From Flavobacterium panacis (GTDB taxonomy: Bacteria; Bacteroidota; Bacteroidia; Flavobacteriales; Flavobacteriaceae), in contig NZ_JANKMS010000005.1 of the NCBI RefSeq assembly GCF_024649945.1, positions 248,001 through 312,000 of the forward strand: a stretch of 64,000 bases of DNA, given 5' to 3'. Every line of letters starts with the position of its first letter. Position 1 is the first letter of the stretch. Below the pieces are notes generated by a model. That model saw only the letters and a program-made list of their open reading frames with translations. It was not told the origin of the DNA and searched no databases. Positions 25,701-35,048 of the stretch are shown here, piece by piece. The translations under genes and the position numbers were made by a program.

Positions 25701-26255
25701 TTATTCTTCGTCTGATTCAATTTCACCGCTTATTCGCTGTGAATTTATCACTTTAAAATCTTTACTAAAATCTATTCCCTGACCATGGGAAACACCTTTT
25801 GCATCTGTCAGTTTAAATTTTCTCTCGGTATAAAACCATTCATTTTTCTGATCAAAATACAATTGCTCAGTTTCTAAAACCTGACCTGCTTCTGAGGTAA
25901 TTTTCACCTTTCCAATCAGATCGATTATTTGTGTAGACTTATACGAAACCGCATAATTCGCTTTTACAAAAGTACGTTTTTGTTTTTTATCATATAAAGT
26001 AACATCTATTCCTTTTGGGAATTCTGTAAAAGGAAAATCAAGATTAGAATAGTCCAACATTTTTGGACTTATCAACACGCCTGTTATACGTCCAGAGTCG
26101 GTATACTTAATATTAATTGTATCTGCATCACTTCCTGGAACAAACTCAGAGAAGTTAATTTTCTGAACTTCTTTAAAATTACTTTCGCATCCAAAAAATA
26201 GTGTCACAGCAAAAACTGTGACAACTAGCAGACTATATCTCTTTGGTAAATTCAT
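25701..26255 (-). CDS. lptC: LPS export protein LptC
   Basis: Single-span or lipid-anchored periplasmic bridge component that passes lipopolysaccharide from the LptBFG transporter to LptA. The 184-residue protein has a short N-terminal hydrophobic segment ending in FFGCES, so it may be a lipoprotein, then a beta-jellyroll with alternating strands (GVLISPKMLDYSN, VTLYDKKQKRTFVKANYAV, TSEAGQVLETEQLYFDQKNEWFYTE). The pattern of strand repeats and TEQLYFD/EWFYTE segments matches LptC rather than LptA. The neighbours in this minus-strand run are also envelope genes. Confidence 0.85.
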   Translation of the reverse strand: MNLPKRYSLLVVTVFAVTLFFGCESNFKEVQKINFSEFVPGSDADTINIKYTDSGRITGVLISPKMLDYSNLDFPFTEFPKGIDVTLYDKKQKRTFVKANYAVSYKSTQIIDLIGKVKITSEAGQVLETEQLYFDQKNEWFYTERKFKLTDAKGVSHGQGIDFSKDFKVINSQRISGEIESDEE

Positions 26256-26306
26256 TTGCCAAATGTAGTAAATTGTAATGAGCTTAGAAAAGATAAAATA
26301 TTATGT

Positions 26307-27536
26307 TTATTGGAATCTACTCTTCACGAACCATTTGTCGTTGAAAGAGAAACTCAAACTAAAATTCACGTAATTTTCTTGTACTAAATTAGAAGAAACA
26401 GTACCACGTTTACCAAATTCAATTCCAAAATTCACATTGGAGTAAGAACCCGGAACAGGAATTCCAGCTCCAAGACTCAATCCGATATCTTTAATTGATT
26501 CGTTATTCACTATCAAACCAATTTTTTCATATTTCAAACCTGCTCTATAAGTAATTCTGCTCATATAACTTGTAAAAGAGTTATAATTAGGCAAGTAATA
26601 TCCACCAACAGCATATTTTGAATAACTTTCATAACTAACATTCTCAGCAGAATTATAGTAATTTGCCAATTGCCCAGCTCCCTGGAAAGTCATATTTGCT
26701 CCAACAAGCCATTTTCTTGCCTCTCCAAGACCTAATCCAATACTTAATTTATTAGGAAGTCTTAAATCAGTTGAATTTGTTGGATATGCATAAGGATCCG
26801 GATCACCTTGAACCGAAATTACTCTAGTATTATCTGAGCTCAAATTACTAGCAAATGAATAACTCAAACTAGAAAACAAACTCATTTTCTTATATACTTT
26901 TTTCTGATACATTGTACCTATACTAAAAGCCATTCCTGATATTTCAGAAGTATTTACCTCTGCTGTACCATTGTCAACTCCTGTAATCGCTTCAACGCTT
27001 GTTGTCGTGATTTTTCCAAAGTTATATTGGGCATCTACACCAATATTCCAACCCTTTGTGATTTTATAACCTAATCCGAAGTATACTTTATTTACCCCTC
27101 CTTTTCCATCAAGCTGTGAACTAGTTGCTCCTTCTGTTGCCGAATTATCAGTACGAATTTTGTATCCTACAGAAGTAACAGGTATTAAACCAAATGAAGC
27201 ACCAAATTTCCCCATCGGAATTCCTAATGCTAAATAATCAAAAGTAGTACGCTGTGCCTTTTCTGACTGAGAACTTGTTTTTAAATTAGAAGTCGCAAAT
27301 GTTCCTCCAACCGTAAAAGTCGTTTGCATTAAGCTGGCGTAACTTGCCGGATTTTCTAAATTTAAGTGAATCGAATCCTGCTCAACCGCAACCCCTGCCA
27401 TCATTCTGTTTTCAAGTGTTCCCTTGAATCTCACATCTCCTATTCCGAAAAAAGAATAAGGCGAAGCAGTACCTTGTTGAGCGAATGAAACGAACGATAT
27501 AAGCAAACAAGCGCTTATTAATACTTTTTTAATCAT
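26307..27536 (-). CDS. Outer-membrane beta-barrel protein, FadL/OmpP1-like
   Basis: A signal peptide (1-19, ending SFAQ) precedes GTASPYSFFGIGDVRFKG, a segment seen in FadL-type barrels of Bacteroidota. The rest has many Gly/Ser/Tyr-rich amphipathic strands (LGYKITKGWNIGVDAQYNFG, LKYEKIGLIV, LSFSFNDKWFVKSRFQ), ending in a barrel-like strand. The substrate is unknown; FadL relatives take up hydrophobic compounds, but this family includes orphans. The gene overlaps the end of coaX by eight bases and precedes lptC by 51 bases. Confidence 0.8.
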   Translation of the reverse strand: MIKKVLISACLLISFVSFAQQGTASPYSFFGIGDVRFKGTLENRMMAGVAVEQDSIHLNLENPASYASLMQTTFTVGGTFATSNLKTSSQSEKAQRTTFDYLALGIPMGKFGASFGLIPVTSVGYKIRTDNSATEGATSSQLDGKGGVNKVYFGLGYKITKGWNIGVDAQYNFGKITTTSVEAITGVDNGTAEVNTSEISGMAFSIGTMYQKKVYKKMSLFSSLSYSFASNLSSDNTRVISVQGDPDPYAYPTNSTDLRLPNKLSIGLGLGEARKWLVGANMTFQGAGQLANYYNSAENVSYESYSKYAVGGYYLPNYNSFTSYMSRITYRAGLKYEKIGLIVNNESIKDIGLSLGAGIPVPGSYSNVNFGIEFGKRGTVSSNLVQENYVNFSLSFSFNDKWFVKSRFQ

Positions 27537-28263
27537 TGTCGATTTTATATTGATATGTTTGGTTCAAACTCTCCAGAAGGAAATTTGAATTGGCAAATAT
27601 GGTATTTTTTAATCGTTTAGCCAAAAAATCTGCATCGCCACCCGTTAAAATTATGATAAAATTTGAAAAGTCCCCGCGATAATCATCGATAAAACCGTCA
27701 ATCTCATAGACGAAACCGTTGACAACTCCAGAATGTATGGCTTGTGCGGTTGAGTTTCCGATATAATCATCAGGTGCCTCTAAGGTCAGTAACGGCAGTC
27801 TGGCCGTAAAATTATGTAAAGATTCATAACGCAAACGAAGTCCTGGAGAGATCGCTCCTCCTAAATAATTGTCATTTTCGTCGATAAAATCGTAGGTAAT
27901 GCAGGTTCCTGCATCAATAACCAATCTGTTTTGTTTTGGAAATTGAAGGGTTGCGCCAGCCGCCAAAATCATACGATCTATCCCCAAAGTTTTTGGAGTT
28001 GCATATTTATTATGAAACGGAAAAACATCTTCGTGTGTAAAAAAATGAACTCGAAGTTGTTTTTCGAATGTCAAAAAGGATTGTTTTTCGATATTTCCAA
28101 CCGAAGCAACGACCAAATCGGAACAATCTGGAAACTCATTTAAAATTTTTTTTATTTTTTCTTCAAGCTCTGTTTTCTCAAAAATAAAATTCTTCAGAGC
28201 AGTATTCCCCTCAAAGACAGACGCTTTAATTCGGGTGTTTCCAACATCAATAGTTAAAACCAT
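27529..28263 (-). CDS. coaX: Type III pantothenate kinase
   Basis: Phosphorylates pantothenate in the first step of coenzyme A synthesis. The ASKHA fold is shown by DVGNTRIKASVFEG at 6-19 (phosphate loop), the central GIDRMILAAGA, and the adenosine/catalytic segment IDAGTCITYDF followed by GGAISPGL. The 244-residue length is typical. The family uses monovalent cations and is not CoA-feedback inhibited. It heads the minus-strand run that continues into the outer-membrane protein gene with an eight-base overlap, and it diverges from tRNA-Phe. Confidence 0.95.
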   Translation of the reverse strand: MVLTIDVGNTRIKASVFEGNTALKNFIFEKTELEEKIKKILNEFPDCSDLVVASVGNIEKQSFLTFEKQLRVHFFTHEDVFPFHNKYATPKTLGIDRMILAAGATLQFPKQNRLVIDAGTCITYDFIDENDNYLGGAISPGLRLRYESLHNFTARLPLLTLEAPDDYIGNSTAQAIHSGVVNGFVYEIDGFIDDYRGDFSNFIIILTGGDADFLAKRLKNTIFANSNFLLESLNQTYQYKIDND

Positions 28264-28314
28264 TTTCCTTTTTTGTTTCTGCGAAGATACGAATTGATTT
28301 TTTTTCTAAAATGT

Positions 28315-28345
28315 TTTGGAGAAACGGAAAATGATTCTATCTTTG
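28315..28345 (+). promoter_or_regulatory. Promoter of tRNA-Phe
   Basis: TTTG at 28315-28318 and TATCTTTG at 28338-28345 are separated by 19 bases, an exact fit to the Bacteroidota consensus TTTG-N19-TAnnTTTG. The tRNA starts 22 bases after the -7 box. It is the best promoter match in the window. Confidence 0.8.
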
Positions 28346-28366
28346 CACCCGCAATACGCACAAAAC

Positions 28367-28442
28367 GGTACCTTAGCTCAGATGGTAGAGCAATGGACTG
28401 AAAATCCATGTGTCCCTGGTTCGATCCCTGGAGGTACCACCA
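28367..28442 (+). tRNA. tRNA-Phe (GAA)
   Basis: A 76-base cloverleaf: acceptor GGTACCT/AGGTACC, D arm GCTC..GAGC, anticodon stem ATGGA/TCCAT with loop CTGAAAA giving anticodon GAA, T arm CCTGG-TTCGATC-CCTGG, discriminator A, and an encoded 3' CCA. Its own promoter lies upstream and a strong terminator begins right at the 3' end. Confidence 0.97.
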
Positions 28443-28470
28443 AAACCCGAATATTTCTATTCGGGTTTTT
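28443..28470 (+). terminator. Terminator of tRNA-Phe
   Basis: ACCCGAATA (28445-28453) pairs with TATTCGGGT (28458-28466) around a four-base loop and is followed by a run of T. It starts directly after the CCA end. Confidence 0.9.
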
Positions 28471-28528
28471 TGTTTTTTATACTTTTTTGGTTTAGCCGCA
28501 CATTTCTACAACTTTCAGAAACTAAAAT

Positions 28529-28882
28529 TTAAGAATTTTTGCGTTTTTTCTCTGGCCTTTTTATGGTTATATTTTTATAATAATTAAGTTCCATTATACT
28601 AAAGATTTCTTGAATTGAATTGATGTTAGTATCAGATGTTTTTATCTCATAGGGATGAGTAAATGGAGAATAATATTGAGTCTTCATTTCATTATTACAT
28701 CTTACAACTAATACATACAAAGTACTATGACCATGGACTCTCTCGCACTTCTGATAATAACTTCCTTTTTCTAAAACTTCTGAAACAAACCTTAATTTCT
28801 TTTTATCTGCCTCAGAAAAGCCAATATCTTCGGTAAATTTTTCTGTTTTTATTAAAGCTTTAAAAACCTTCATCAAAATCAA
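28529..28882 (-). pseudogene. 3' part of a frameshifted secreted protein gene
   Basis: This open frame of 117 codons begins with TTG (the first ATG is at 28873) and has no signal peptide. Its content from KALIKTEKFTEDIGFSEADKK onward continues directly from the C-terminus of the upstream frame (28860-29132) if one T is removed from the five-T run near 28870. The likely original product was a ~200-residue secreted protein; I do not recognise its family. It could still be translated alone from 28873, so I call it a fragment with moderate confidence. Length and function of homologues would decide. Confidence 0.6.
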
Positions 28883-29132
28883 CTATAAAAAATCTATTAG
28901 CTCCACTACCCTCTTCCCACTTATAAAGTAGAATTCCATTTTTTACTTTTGTAAAATCTGCAAATTGACTTTTATAAAAAACAGAGTCTTTCATAAAATC
29001 TATGTATCGCCCTTGAAGAATTTCCGAAGGCGTCAAAATTGCTTCGCATTTGTTTTCATCAGAATTTCTTTTTACTTGACCTTGCCCAATCGCAAAAATC
29101 AAACAAAGAAATAGTATAAAAGCTTGCTTCAT
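28860..29132 (-). pseudogene. 5' part of a frameshifted secreted protein gene
   Basis: The frame starts with a signal peptide (FILFLCLIFAIGQGQ) followed by a soluble domain (ILTPSEILQGRYIDFMKDSVFY, LLYKWEEGSGANRFFIVDFDEGF) and stops at TAA right after GGTTTT. Removing one T in the run GGTTTTTAAAG makes the frame run on into the 28529-28882 frame without a stop. The family is unknown to me. A real mutation, a sequencing or assembly homopolymer error, or slippage in the T run are all possible. Confidence 0.6.
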
Positions 29133-29204
29133 ATAGTTACATAAATGGAATACTTCAAATATAAATTAGATTTTCACAACTTTAAACTTCTAAAAAAGGA
29201 AAAA

Positions 29205-29275
29205 ATGTAAAGGCTCACAAAGCTAAAAACAACTTTATGAACCTTGCGTAATTTTTGCGCTCTTTGCGGTTAAAC
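29205..29275. repeat. Partial CGCAAAG-family repeat arm
   Basis: GCGTAATTTTTGCGCTCTTTGCGGTTAAA at 29245-29273 matches 1463-1492 except for one missing base and one flanking change, so it is a solo right arm of the element after rpoD. The left side (GGCTCACAAAGC) is only loosely complementary. The rest of the 29133-29414 interval shows no gene. Confidence 0.6.
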
Positions 29276-29414
29276 CCTTTTTTACTTCAAAACCAAAAGT
29301 CAACAAATTAATAGTTTTTGTTAAAAAAGTATTGACTGAATAAAAAAATATCTTATATATTCGTAAAACTATATTTTTACCTTTCAATTATTAACAAGAT
29401 CTCAAAGCAGTTTT

Positions 29415-30908
<1,494 letters not shown>

Positions 30909-30918
30909 AATTTAAAAA

Positions 30919-31143
30919 ATGAACAAAATCAAACAAGTTTTAGGGGCTTTATGGATTGCTTTAGCAGCGGCGGCGGCTTATTTCTGTGTATTTGAATTTG
31001 GCTTACCTAAACTACTTTCTGAACAACAAGACGATTTGGTATTTGGTGCAATTATTCTCTTCATACTAACTCCTCTTATTGTTATGGGCTTAGGAACATT
31101 TGGGTATTATTCGCTTATTGGAGAATACAATAAAAAGAAATAA
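30919..31143 (+). CDS. Small two-helix membrane protein next to the MFS transporter
   Basis: The 74-residue protein has helices at about 9-28 (ALWIALAAAAAYFCVFEFGL) and 41-66 (LVFGAIILFILTPLIVMGLGTFGYYSL) with a short charged loop LLSEQQDD and a basic tail. It follows the MHS transporter by ten bases and is surely in the same transcript. I recall similar small proteins beside Bacteroidota MFS genes, but have no known function to give. An accessory role for the transporter is inference. Confidence 0.75.
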   Translation: MNKIKQVLGALWIALAAAAAYFCVFEFGLPKLLSEQQDDLVFGAIILFILTPLIVMGLGTFGYYSLIGEYNKKK

Positions 31144-31169
31144 AGAAAAACAATCTGCAAAAATTAGAA

Positions 31170-31202
31170 AAGGGCTGACTGCAAACATGCAGAACAGCCC
31201 TT
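31170..31202. terminator. Terminator between the MFS unit and the amylase gene
   Basis: AAGGGCTG and CAGCCCTT pair around an inner CTGC/GCAG stem. The T-rich flank is better on the minus strand, where it would end the amylase transcript; it may also stop the MFS transcript from the other side. Confidence 0.75.
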
Positions 31203-31253
31203 GTCGTTACTAACCTAACCAAATTTTTAATCTGTAAAGATTTATTTTTACGT

Positions 31254-34127
31254 TTATCTTTTAATAAACTTCATGATTTGAGTTTTATGATTTTCATCTG
31301 AAGCTTTCACGATATACAATCCCGTTTGTAATTCACTTACACCAAATTGAAAATCTGAAGAAGCATTAGCATTAAAACTTTTCACCAATTGTCCAGAAAC
31401 TGAATAAATCTGAACTTTTGTAAAACCTGCATTTAAAGTAAAATAATCACTAACTGGATTTGGATACAGACTAACTGAATTTCCCTTTTCAAAATCGTCT
31501 ATTGCCAAATTCGCAACCTTATTTCCGTAAATTCGATATTCTCCTGCTGGCAGATTTACTGTTGCATTTACATCTGTTACAGCAATAGTTGTATTATCCA
31601 TTAAATTGTACCAAGTTCCTGCATACGGAAAACCTGTTGCTACATTTTGTCCTGTAGTATCAAAATTTGCTAAAATTAAAACGTCTTTTAACTGTTCTGA
31701 AGTTAAGCTGCTATTTGTTATTTTGATGTTTACTGTTAATGAATTCGTATTTGGAATTGTTGCAGTTCCTGAAAAAACGGGTTCTGTTTTTTTAAGCGTA
31801 ATCATCTTTGCCCAATCGTTATAGATTTTATTACGATTAGAGTTTCCTAACCAATTATTCACCCACTGAGGCTGTGGTTTTGTATCTAATTTACAGTCTC
31901 CACCAGTCGCATCGGTATCTGTATTTACTGTATTATCATTACAAGTAAAAATAGAACTCTCCCAACCTAGTTCTCCAAAATGCCAAATCATTTTTGGCCC
32001 CGGAACTAATAATGAAACCGCTCCAATGGCTGACATTCTTGATAAAGCAGTATTTAATGTTTTTACATTATAAGTACCATTTACAGCTCCGTATTGTATA
32101 TTTTTATACATCAAACGTTCTTCGTCATGACTTTCGGCATAACCTATTAAACGATTTGCTGCAAAACCTCTGTTTGAACTTAACATTTTTGAAATATTGC
32201 TATCAGAAGCATATCCCATCGATAATTGATTGTAAGGATTTGTCATTTTCCCCCACATCATAATTCCTTTGCTTGGTGTTTCAGAAACTTTATAATCGGC
32301 CCATTGTTTTTCTTCGGCGTCGGTTCCTAAATGCTCAAAAATGGTATAATGTGTAGGATCTAAACTCCAAGAATAATCAGCATATTTTTTCAAAACATCT
32401 ACTCTGTCTTGCTGATAAGCATCGGTGCATGCATTATCTGAAGCTGTACAAGCTTGAGTAAATCCTTTTGTCAAATCCCATCTGAAACCGTCAATTTTAT
32501 ATTCCTGAATCCATTGTTTGATTACTCTTTCTACATAATATTGTGTTTTGGCAGACTGATGATTAAAATCTTCCCCGACATTATAACTGTGTTTAGCCAC
32601 TGTATTAAAATATGGATTCTCAGTTGTTGGCGAACCAAAACCATCTCCATCAGGATCATTCATCCACATTCTCACCATCGGATTTCTTCCAAAAGCATGA
32701 TTTAATGCAACATCAAGAATTACTGCTATTCCGTTTTGGTGACACAAATCGATAAATTCTTTTAATTTATCTGATGTTCCGTAAAATTTGTCTAATGCCA
32801 TATGAAAGGAAGTATTGTACCCCCAACTTTCATTGCCTTCAAATTCCATAACTGGCATCAATTCGATTGCATTTATTTTAAGATTTTTAAAATAATCTAT
32901 TTTATCTATTAAACTCTGATAACTTCTACCTGCATCAAAATCACGAACTAAAACCTCATAAACTACTAACTTTTCTTTTTCAGGTTTTACAAAATTGGTA
33001 ACCTGCCAATTATAAGGAGTTTGTCCTGTTTTCAAAACTGTCACTTCAAAATTCTGTCCCGCTGGATAAACCGGCATATTTGGGTATTTTACCGAAGGAA
33101 TAGAAGAATCATCATAAGGAGACAAAACCAAAGTCGAATACGGATCTGCTGTTTTCACCATTTTAGGAGAATTAGCTATTGGCGCATTAGCTACAACCCA
33201 ATATTGATAAGTATTATTTGCACCAGAAACCAATCCTGTCAATTCTAACCAGAATTTACCCGAAACTGGATCTTTTTTCATTGCATAAGCAGATGTTGGC
33301 TGCCAATTGTTGAAACTTCCAGCAACATAAACGAAATCTTTTAATGGTGCATCTAAAACCAAAGTTGCTTTTGTAACATCGCTAGAATTATAATTGATTC
33401 CGTCAACCAAACCCGTTGGCATCGCCTGCGAAACCGTATTTGGATTTACAACAACTGTAAACTTTTTAGAAATTGTAGTGGTTCCCTGAGTCACTATCAA
33501 CTCATAATTTTGATTTCCTGTTATATTAGTATGATTATAAGAATAGCTGGAAGTACTTGCATTTGTATTTATTGTTATTCCGTTTGATTTTAAAGTATAG
33601 CTAGCAACTCCATTTGTATTTGTTGCAGCAATATTAAAACCAGAACCCGAAGAAATAATTGAAGTACTGTTTTCAACTGGTGAAGTTAACGAAACCTGAA
33701 AAGACCCAACTTCAACCACAATATCTTGTGATTGTTTACTACCCGTTCCGTCTTTAGCTTTGATTAGAAATCCAATTCTTCCGATTCCATTTCTATTAAA
33801 ATATACAGAAGGAGTAAATGATTTTGTATAAGTATCTGTTCCTGCATTATAAGTAAATTTGGCTGCTTCATTTGATGCGGTCCATGAACCGTTTGAAGGA
33901 GAATCCATTTGGCTCGTATCATTTACATCATAAGACCATGACCAAAGATAAAGTGCATTTCCTGTTACACCCCAAGTACTTTCATTAATAGAACTTCCAT
34001 TAATCGTAATCGTTATAGGCGTGGTGTCTTCAAATGTTGATGGATTTATGGAGTAAGTCACTGTCTGCACTTGGGCAAAAACAGTTACTGCCATCAACAA
34101 AAAAATTGATAGTAAAGTTTTTTTCAT
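31254..34127 (-). CDS. GH13 alpha-amylase with type IX secretion sorting domain
   Basis: Large secreted starch hydrolase of 957 residues. A signal peptide (1-18, ending FAQ) leads into an N-terminal beta domain (about 20-145), an Ig-like segment (about 150-235), a CBM48/isoamylase-like starch-binding domain (about 250-335; VYVAGSFNNWQP) and the GH13 barrel (about 385-790). The catalytic triad is visible as Asp551 in GFRWDL, Glu598 in IFEHLG and Asp668 in ESHDEE. The last ~75 residues (SLYPNPVSDYF, GLYIVK, IMKFIKR) are a type A sorting domain of the type IX system, so the enzyme is exported or tethered at the cell surface. It follows the SusE-like gene, with a terminator between. Confidence 0.93.
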   Translation of the reverse strand: MKKTLLSIFLLMAVTVFAQVQTVTYSINPSTFEDTTPITITINGSSINESTWGVTGNALYLWSWSYDVNDTSQMDSPSNGSWTASNEAAKFTYNAGTDTYTKSFTPSVYFNRNGIGRIGFLIKAKDGTGSKQSQDIVVEVGSFQVSLTSPVENSTSIISSGSGFNIAATNTNGVASYTLKSNGITINTNASTSSYSYNHTNITGNQNYELIVTQGTTTISKKFTVVVNPNTVSQAMPTGLVDGINYNSSDVTKATLVLDAPLKDFVYVAGSFNNWQPTSAYAMKKDPVSGKFWLELTGLVSGANNTYQYWVVANAPIANSPKMVKTADPYSTLVLSPYDDSSIPSVKYPNMPVYPAGQNFEVTVLKTGQTPYNWQVTNFVKPEKEKLVVYEVLVRDFDAGRSYQSLIDKIDYFKNLKINAIELMPVMEFEGNESWGYNTSFHMALDKFYGTSDKLKEFIDLCHQNGIAVILDVALNHAFGRNPMVRMWMNDPDGDGFGSPTTENPYFNTVAKHSYNVGEDFNHQSAKTQYYVERVIKQWIQEYKIDGFRWDLTKGFTQACTASDNACTDAYQQDRVDVLKKYADYSWSLDPTHYTIFEHLGTDAEEKQWADYKVSETPSKGIMMWGKMTNPYNQLSMGYASDSNISKMLSSNRGFAANRLIGYAESHDEERLMYKNIQYGAVNGTYNVKTLNTALSRMSAIGAVSLLVPGPKMIWHFGELGWESSIFTCNDNTVNTDTDATGGDCKLDTKPQPQWVNNWLGNSNRNKIYNDWAKMITLKKTEPVFSGTATIPNTNSLTVNIKITNSSLTSEQLKDVLILANFDTTGQNVATGFPYAGTWYNLMDNTTIAVTDVNATVNLPAGEYRIYGNKVANLAIDDFEKGNSVSLYPNPVSDYFTLNAGFTKVQIYSVSGQLVKSFNANASSDFQFGVSELQTGLYIVKASDENHKTQIMKFIKR

Positions 34128-34161
34128 AATCAGTGTGGTTATTTGATTAGTTAGTTTGATT

Positions 34162-34193
34162 AAAAAAGGGCTATCAGCAGATAGCCCTTTTTT
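34162..34193. terminator. Terminator between susE-like gene and amylase gene
   Basis: AAAAGGGCTATC and GATAGCCCTTTT pair around a four-base loop with A and T tracts on either side. It lies inside the minus-strand sus gene run, so it may reduce read-through from susCDE into the amylase gene. Confidence 0.85.
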
Positions 34194-34209
34194 GTAAAGA
34201 AATTAGAAA

Positions 34210-35025
34210 CTAGTCTAATGTTATTTTTTTAGCACCGTTGTCGATAGTTAAAACTCGTGGTCCTGTTGGCCCTGTATATTTAAAGTTATTATCACCATCA
34301 CCAGCATTTACTAATTCATCGTCGATAGTGTAACCTAAACTTGAGTAGTGCGTATAATTGTTACTCTTATCCCAGTTACCATTACTTGTAAAGTTATTTC
34401 CTAAGAACTCTCTAAAAGCTTCTCCACTTTTAAGAACAACTGTTACTCGGTATACATCTGTTTTTCCAACAACTAATGGAAACTCAGTTTCTGCATCACC
34501 ATCCCAAGTCCATCCACCTGGAGTTGCAGCACCCACTAACCAGTGAGATGACGCTAACGGAACGTGGTAAGGAGTAGCTTTAAATGTATAGAAGTTTGAA
34601 TATTGCGCTTCAGCTCCAATTCCAACAGTAGATTTAATACGGATATCAACACTGTTTTCTTCTTTTTCTATAAAACCACCATTTACTAAAGCAGAATTTA
34701 ATTCAGCAACCGTTAAAGCTTTATAGCGTGCAGTTGTAGTAGTTACAGCAATTGGTGCAGCAAATTTAGTTCCTGCTTTTGCTACTTCAATCGTGTAGTT
34801 TACTACAGTTGGAGTACCATCATATTTAGCATCATCCCAAACTACAGTTGTAGCAACATTGTTTTCTGTTTCTTTAGAAAGAACAATATTAAAGTCATTT
34901 TGTGGTGTTAACAAAACCGGCTCAGTAACCGGATTAATTACTGGTCTGTTCTCCACATCATCTGCATTACACGACACCGCTAAAACGCTAATGAATGCAA
35001 CTAAAATTTTATATGTATTTTTCAT
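34210..35025 (-). CDS. SusE-like starch-binding outer-membrane lipoprotein
   Basis: Surface glycan-binding protein accompanying SusC/SusD. The signal ends in a lipobox (LAVSC, Cys19), giving a lipid anchor. Residues about 35-150 form the SusE N-terminal domain (PVLLTPQNDFNIVLS, NYTIEVAKAGTKF, LTVAELNSALV), and about 160-271 a C-terminal carbohydrate-binding domain with WLVGAATPGGWTWDGDAET, aromatic residues suited to stacking on glucose rings. The 271-residue length is shorter than Bacteroides SusE, which has an extra domain. It lies 23 bases after the SusD gene. Confidence 0.88.
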   Translation of the reverse strand: MKNTYKILVAFISVLAVSCNADDVENRPVINPVTEPVLLTPQNDFNIVLSKETENNVATTVVWDDAKYDGTPTVVNYTIEVAKAGTKFAAPIAVTTTTARYKALTVAELNSALVNGGFIEKEENSVDIRIKSTVGIGAEAQYSNFYTFKATPYHVPLASSHWLVGAATPGGWTWDGDAETEFPLVVGKTDVYRVTVVLKSGEAFREFLGNNFTSNGNWDKSNNYTHYSSLGYTIDDELVNAGDGDNNFKYTGPTGPRVLTIDNGAKKITLD

Positions 35026-35048
35026 TTTCTTAATTTTTATAAGGTTAG

